Source: Betaproteobacteria bacterium (lineage in GTDB: Bacteria > Pseudomonadota > Gammaproteobacteria > Burkholderiales > Ga0077523). From it: a stretch of DNA of 64,000 nucleotides. The notes under the pieces are model-generated. The model was not told the DNA's origin, did no database searches, and saw nothing but the letters and a program-made list of their open reading frames with translations. The DNA is taken from NCBI GenBank assembly GCA_025350245.1, contig JANXYG010000069.1:1-64000 (forward strand). Reading direction: 5' to 3'. The stretch's first letter is position 1, and every line of letters begins with the position of its first letter. This document shows positions 60,576-64,000 of this stretch, piece by piece. Position numbers and translations under genes: made by a program.

Positions 60576-61064
60576 ATGATCGGCAAGACGCGATCGGGTT
60601 CGGTCGCCGCGGTCATACCGGCGGCCGACGACGGCATCGCGATGGGACTGCTGCCGGCACTCGTCGGCTATCACGTGCGCCAGGCCCAGATGGCGATCTT
60701 CGCGGATTTCGACGCGGCGCTGGGCGAGCTCGGCGTCTCGCCCGGCATCTTCGCGCTGCTGGTGATCATAGACGCCAACCCCGGACTGAAACAGACCCTG
60801 CTCGCCGACGCGGCGCGTCTGGACCGCTCGACGCTAGTGCCGGCGCTCGACAAGCTCGAGCAACGTCGCCTGGTCGAGCGCCGCGCCGCCCCGGGGGACC
60901 GACGCTCCAATGGCATCTTCCTCACCGCCGATGGCGCCGATCTGCTGAACGCCGCCCGGCGCGCGGTGCGCCGACACGAGACGCGTCTCGCCCGGGATTT
61001 CGGCCCCGGCGAGCGGGCCGCCCTGATCGCGCTGCTGTCGCGCATCTTTCCGGAGCATCGCTGA
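60576..61064 (+). CDS. MarR-family transcriptional regulator
   Basis: A 162-residue winged-helix regulator: LLPALVGYHVRQAQMAIFAD, LGELGVSPGIFALLVIIDAN, the HTH segment LADAARLDRSTLVPALDKLE and the wing RRLVERRAAPGDRRSNGIFL. It is divergent from the 14-kb catabolic series, over an AT-rich dyad, and most likely represses it until an aromatic or CoA-thioester ligand binds. An in-frame ATG at 60642 is an alternative start and would remove 22 less conserved residues. Confidence 0.92.
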   Translation: MIGKTRSGSVAAVIPAADDGIAMGLLPALVGYHVRQAQMAIFADFDAALGELGVSPGIFALLVIIDANPGLKQTLLADAARLDRSTLVPALDKLEQRRLVERRAAPGDRRSNGIFLTADGADLLNAARRAVRRHETRLARDFGPGERAALIALLSRIFPEHR

Positions 61065-61176
61065 TGGAACGCCCGACCGCCCGGCGCAAAGCCCTGCGCG
61101 CGCGCATCCGCGATGCCGATGCACCAGGGCGACCCGCAAACTCGGCGCCGACTTCATCGCCTATTCGCTGCTGGTT
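61063..61176 (+). pseudogene. Possible small gene remnant after the MarR gene
   Basis: An ATG overlapping the MarR stop opens a basic frame (MERPTARRKALRARIRDADA) that ends within 40 codons, while a second frame just beyond reads TRKLGADFIAYSLLVV, which looks protein-like. This may be a decayed or frameshifted gene. The evidence is slight and no family is recognised. Confidence 0.2.
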
Positions 61177-61224
61177 GTGACGCCCCCCCCAGGTCGCGCT
61201 GCGCGCAGTCTGGGGGGACGTCAC
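61177..61224. repeat. Inverted double end of the intergenic repeat
   Basis: GTGACGCCCCCCCC at the left and GGGGGGACGTCAC at the right form a near-perfect inverted repeat around TCGCGCTGCGCGC. Both outer ends match the GTCAC end of the dispersed element. The arfB stop codon (61221-61223) lies inside the right arm. Confidence 0.65.
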
Positions 61225-61643
61225 TCCTCCGAGTGGACGGTTCCTCGAGCCCGCTTTACCGCGCCACGCAGTTGCTTGGCCTGAACCCGTCTACGTTGCG
61301 CCGCAACACCCGGGGTCGTCGCGATACGCTTTCGGCGACGCTGGGTTGCGCGCTGCAACAATTCCACCAGTCGCTGCACGGCGTCGGCACGATTCATGGC
61401 CTGGGAACGATGGCGCCGGGCATCGATGATGATCACACCTTCCGTGGTGGCCCGGGTACCGGCCAGCGTCAGCGCGCGCGCACGAGTCTCGTCGTTGAGA
61501 GACGCGGAGCGCGCCGCATCGAAGCGAAGCTCGACCGCCGTCGACACCTTGTTGACGTGCTGTCCACCCGGGCCCGACGCCCGAACGAAGCGGAATTCGA
61601 GTTCATCCGGGCGCAGCGAAAGCGATGATGTTATTCGGATCAC
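61221..61643 (-). CDS. arfB: Alternative ribosome-rescue factor ArfB (peptidyl-tRNA hydrolase, GGQ protein)
   Basis: A 140-residue release-factor-like protein that frees stalled ribosomes. The catalytic loop ASGPGGQHVNKVSTAVELRF is at residues 21-40 and the C terminus is the expected basic tail (RRRKRIATTPGVAAQRRRVQ) that enters the mRNA channel. The start is GTG 61643, giving MIRITSSLSLRPDELEFRFV, as in known ArfB; upstream ATGs add an unlike stretch. The stop codon coincides with the end of an intergenic repeat. Confidence 0.93.
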   Translation of the reverse strand: MIRITSSLSLRPDELEFRFVRASGPGGQHVNKVSTAVELRFDAARSASLNDETRARALTLAGTRATTEGVIIIDARRHRSQAMNRADAVQRLVELLQRATQRRRKRIATTPGVAAQRRRVQAKQLRGAVKRARGTVHSEE

Positions 61644-61918
61644 AGGTTTTCCAGTCACGTTCAGGTTGCAGCGCAACCTACTGTGCAATGATTTGTAGCA
61701 CATCATGCGGTGTTGCAACATTCTCGATCCCCAACGCTGCAATCGGATATTGCGCCTTGCAAAGTAGCAGGGCTGGCGCTAAATTTCGCCCGGGTTTCGA
61801 CGCAGCTCGATGCAATGCTCGGGTGCAAGCAATCCGATGCTAGGCTACAGAAGCGCAGGGGCCATAAAGCAGTCCCAAGCTGAAATACGGTTGGTTCATA
61901 ACACTGGGAGAGAGAGTC
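61644..61918 (+). promoter_or_regulatory. Control region of the PQQ alcohol dehydrogenase gene
   Basis: No gene. The region is unusually rich in TGCAA/TTGCA motifs (for example near 61662, 61683, 61714, 61738, 61757, 61811 and 61826), several in inverted pairs such as GATGCAATGC and GTGCAAGCAATCCGATGC. These could be binding sites of a regulator of PQQ-enzyme expression. A GGGAGAGAGAG ribosome site directly precedes the ATG. No clear sigma-70 or sigma-54 promoter could be fixed. Confidence 0.35.
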
Positions 61919-63661
61919 ATGAAACGATGGAGCACACGACTGACGGGCGCCGCCTTGGCACTGTCGGCGACAGCCATGATCGGCATCTCGATGCAGGCTG
62001 GCGCGGTTGAATGGGATCGGCTTCGCAATGCCGACAAGGACCCCAACAACTGGCTGATGTACCACGGTAGCTTCAATGGTCATCACTACAGCGATCTTAG
62101 CCAGATCAATGCGCAGAACGTCAAGAACCTGCAGGTCGCCTGGATCCATACCCCCGGCGCGAGCAAGCGCGGGGTCCAGTCGTTCCCGCTCGCTGTCGAC
62201 GGCGTGCTTTACTACGCCAGCGCGTCCGGCCAGGTCTGGGCGCTCGATGGCGCCAGCGGCGAGATGGTCTGGAAGTATCAGGCCAAGCTCGACCAGGATC
62301 GCTCCGAAGGCACCTTCTACAACCCCTACACGCGCGGGCTGGCGGTCGGATACGGCAACGTCTATATCGGCACCACCGATGGCCGCATGATCGCGCTCGA
62401 CATGAAGTCCGGCAAGGTCGTCTGGGACAAGACCATCCTCACGGTCGAAGGCGGCAACAAGGGCTTCACCGGCGCACCGGTGGTGGTCAAGGGTATGGTC
62501 GTCATCGGCTCGAACGGCGGCGAACTGTCCGGCTGCTGCGGCCCGATCTTCGCGGTCGACGCCAAGACCGGTGAGGTGCGTTGGCAGTTCGACACCATCG
62601 GTGGCGATGAGCGTTCCAAGGCAAGCTGGGGCAACGACTCCTGGAAGACCGGCGGCGGCGGCGGCTGGATGACCGGCAACTACGACGAAAGTACCAATTC
62701 CATCTGGTGGGGCACCGCGAACCCCGCGCCCGACTACGACTGGGGCGGTGATAAGTGGAAAACCACTGGTGCACGCCCTGGCGACAACCTCTACAGTTCG
62801 TCCGTGGTCGTGCTCAATGCCGACACCGGCGAACTGAAGTCGTGGTTCCAGGAAATGCCGCATGACGCCTGGGACTTCGACAGCGCCGTGGGCGAGTTCA
62901 TGAAGATCGAGCGCAATGGCACGCAGTACATGGTCCACCCGAACAAGGGCGGCATCATCTTCGTCTACAACGCCGATCCCGCGAACGCCCCGCTGAAGGT
63001 CGAGAACGCCTACATGGTGGGCAAGACCTTCAACTACGTGAAGGGTGTCGATCCCAAGACCGGTCAACTGATGGGACGTCGCGAGCTGCCGGAAGGCAAG
63101 CACACCAACGTGTGCCCTGCGATCGACGGCAACATCAGCTGGAACGCGGGTTCGTACAATCCGAACACCGGGCTGCTGTACAAGGTGGTGCAGGAATGGT
63201 GCTTCGACATCGAGGTGGTCAAGGCGGATGCGCCCCCGGCATTCTCGGGCCAGACCTACTTCGGTGCCAGCTGGACCTCGACGCATCCGGAAGGCCGCAA
63301 GGCGTTCGGGCACGTTTCGGCGCGTGATCCGCTTTCGGGCAAGATCAAGTGGGAGAAGGAATACAAATACCCCCCACTCGCCAGCCTGCTCTCCACCAAG
63401 GGTAACGTGCTCTTCGTTCCTGGTGCGGATGGCATCATCGAAGCGCTCGACACCCGTACCGGTGCCTCCCTGTGGCGGCACAACGACGGCATCGGCCATC
63501 ATGGCGGCATCATCACCTACACCGCCAAGGGCAAGCAGTTCGTTGCCGTTGCGACCGGTTGGGGCAGCCACGTGTCCGGCAACTACTGCCCGCTGTTCGG
63601 CGAGCCGTTCTGCAGCATGCCAACCGACAACGGTCAGCTGCTGGTCTTCGCACTGCCCTGA
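61919..63661 (+). CDS. PQQ-dependent alcohol dehydrogenase, probably lanthanide-dependent
   Basis: A 580-residue periplasmic quinoprotein. Signal peptide: first 29 residues (hydrophobic LTGAALALSATAMIGISMQA). The eight-bladed propeller shows W-motifs such as GEMVWKYQAKLD and GKVVWDKTI, the adjacent-cysteine disulfide C206-C207 (GELSGCCGPIFA) over PQQ, and the catalytic aspartate D319 in HDAWDFDSAVGEF. Asp at 321, two residues on, is the extra ligand of lanthanide enzymes (XoxF, PedH, ExaF) and is usually absent from Ca-type MxaF. It oxidises methanol or other alcohols. A c-type cytochrome gene follows beyond a terminator. Confidence 0.93.
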   Translation: MKRWSTRLTGAALALSATAMIGISMQAGAVEWDRLRNADKDPNNWLMYHGSFNGHHYSDLSQINAQNVKNLQVAWIHTPGASKRGVQSFPLAVDGVLYYASASGQVWALDGASGEMVWKYQAKLDQDRSEGTFYNPYTRGLAVGYGNVYIGTTDGRMIALDMKSGKVVWDKTILTVEGGNKGFTGAPVVVKGMVVIGSNGGELSGCCGPIFAVDAKTGEVRWQFDTIGGDERSKASWGNDSWKTGGGGGWMTGNYDESTNSIWWGTANPAPDYDWGGDKWKTTGARPGDNLYSSSVVVLNADTGELKSWFQEMPHDAWDFDSAVGEFMKIERNGTQYMVHPNKGGIIFVYNADPANAPLKVENAYMVGKTFNYVKGVDPKTGQLMGRRELPEGKHTNVCPAIDGNISWNAGSYNPNTGLLYKVVQEWCFDIEVVKADAPPAFSGQTYFGASWTSTHPEGRKAFGHVSARDPLSGKIKWEKEYKYPPLASLLSTKGNVLFVPGADGIIEALDTRTGASLWRHNDGIGHHGGIITYTAKGKQFVAVATGWGSHVSGNYCPLFGEPFCSMPTDNGQLLVFALP

Positions 63662-63736
63662 AGTCTGCCGTCAGACGGCTCTCCTCCTTAACCGCGGGAG
63701 AGCTGTTCTTCAGGATGAAGTAGTAGCATTCCCTGG

Positions 63737-63767
63737 GGCGAGAGAGCGATCTCTCGCCTGTTTTTTT
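63737..63767 (+). terminator. Rho-independent terminator after the PQQ dehydrogenase gene
   Basis: GGCGAGAGA pairs perfectly with TCTCTCGCC around a GCGA loop (63737-63758), followed by TG and a run of seven T. It is 75 bases after the dehydrogenase stop and would lower read-through into the cytochrome gene. Confidence 0.9.
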
Positions 63768-63805
63768 GCCGGTCCCCGGCAAGCAGCCGCAATCGAGGAA
63801 CCGTC

Positions 63806-64000
63806 ATGAATGTCTTCGCATCCCAAGCACTCCTGGCCGTTGCCATGGCAGCCATGACCGCCGGCATTGGCGTGCATGCCGCCGATGAGCCCACCGTCGA
63901 GCCCGGTGCCGAAGTCACCGCCACCCCGGCACCGCCACCGGCGAAACCGATCAACGTCAAGACAATGTTCGCGATGAATTGCAGCTGGTGCCACGACGGC
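63806..64000 (+). CDS. c-type cytochrome, cut off by the window end
   Basis: Sixty-five codons are visible before the window ends. A signal peptide (ASQALLAVAMAAMTAGIGVH, cleavage after AADE-like site), an Ala/Pro-rich linker, and the heme-binding CSWCH (C59, C62, H63) identify a periplasmic c-type cytochrome. GAGGAA precedes the ATG. Following a PQQ alcohol dehydrogenase, it is the probable electron acceptor (XoxG/cytochrome cL-like or PedF-like). The class cannot be settled from this fragment. Confidence 0.85.
   Translation, partial: MNVFASQALLAVAMAAMTAGIGVHAADEPTVEPGAEVTATPAPPPAKPINVKTMFAMNCSWCHDG

Noticed and set aside
61703..63571. A 620-codon minus-strand frame opposite the PQQ dehydrogenase gene
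   Set aside because: It runs across arfB's upstream end and the dehydrogenase, shows no domain, and is explained by high-GC codon bias of the real gene on the plus strand.

Overview
The window reads as a chromosomal segment of a high-GC Gram-negative bacterium, most likely a betaproteobacterium near Burkholderiales. That placement is inferred from the conserved run xseA / exbB-exbD / lpxK / trm112 / kdsB / adk, the three-gene pntAA-pntAB-pntB transhydrogenase, a PEP-CTERM substrate, and a family of short G/C-hairpin intergenic repeats of a kind I associate with this group. I saw no tRNA, rRNA, prophage, transposase or CRISPR array.

Layout. 0.1-5.5 kb: an AraD1/GguC-like enzyme, a NIPSNAP protein, DAHP synthase, a DsbA-like isomerase, an exported cyclase-family hydrolase, a small membrane protein and a lytic transglycosylase. 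5.6-7.0 kb: small exported, YdcH, membrane and lipoprotein genes. 7.2-12.7 kb: ilvD divergent from a LysR regulator, then tsaE, amiC and a MobA-like nucleotidyltransferase, overlapping head to tail. 12.8-16 kb: one 1,083-residue protein joining a small cytoplasmic domain, a very long charged helix, one membrane span and an AsmA-like periplasmic domain. 16-24 kb: pntAA-AB-B divergent from mutL-miaA, a GlcG/HbpS-like protein and xseA. 24.2-31.8 kb: an AT-rich island with DnaA-box-like sites, then exbB, exbD, a SWIM-SNF2 helicase, lpxK, trm112, kdsB and adk. 31.9-35.5 kb: a predicted pyrophosphate-dependent phosphofructokinase followed by a proton-pumping pyrophosphatase, a PPi-economy pair. 35.7-37.7 kb: a bufferin-type RiPP metallophore operon (bufA-bufB-bufC). 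37.7-45.9 kb: VOC protein, small Cys protein and class I aldolase; gamma carbonic anhydrase; ParA; a PEP-CTERM lamin-tail protein; M14 peptidase; the tiny ribosomal protein THX; an FKBP isomerase.

46.2-60.5 kb is the most unusual part: some fifteen genes on one strand, with a divergent MarR regulator at the promoter end. It encodes a PaaE/NahAa-like reductase, an SDR, a stand-alone PaaA-like diiron oxygenase, gentisate 1,2-dioxygenase, a fumarylpyruvate-hydrolase-like FAH protein, a BKACE (DUF849) enzyme, PdxA2, a DUF1537 sugar-acid kinase, an ATP-grasp-less acyl-CoA-synthetase-like protein, a zeta-class GST isomerase, two small exported proteins and a TRAP transporter. The inferred theme is aromatic catabolism through gentisate, with a diiron rather than a Rieske or flavin oxygenase, joined to acid-sugar and beta-keto-acid catabolism. 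61.2-64 kb: arfB, then a PQQ alcohol dehydrogenase carrying the extra Asp typical of lanthanide enzymes, followed by a c-type cytochrome cut by the window end.

Across the window a repeat of about 40-115 bp recurs at ten loci. Its GGGTGGGCGTCAC-type end repeatedly sits just after, or on, the stop codon of a gene reading toward it. This suggests a 3'-end element (terminator or processing site) or a strongly directed insertion preference. Several promoters share a CTATAAT(CCG) -10 box without an obvious -35.
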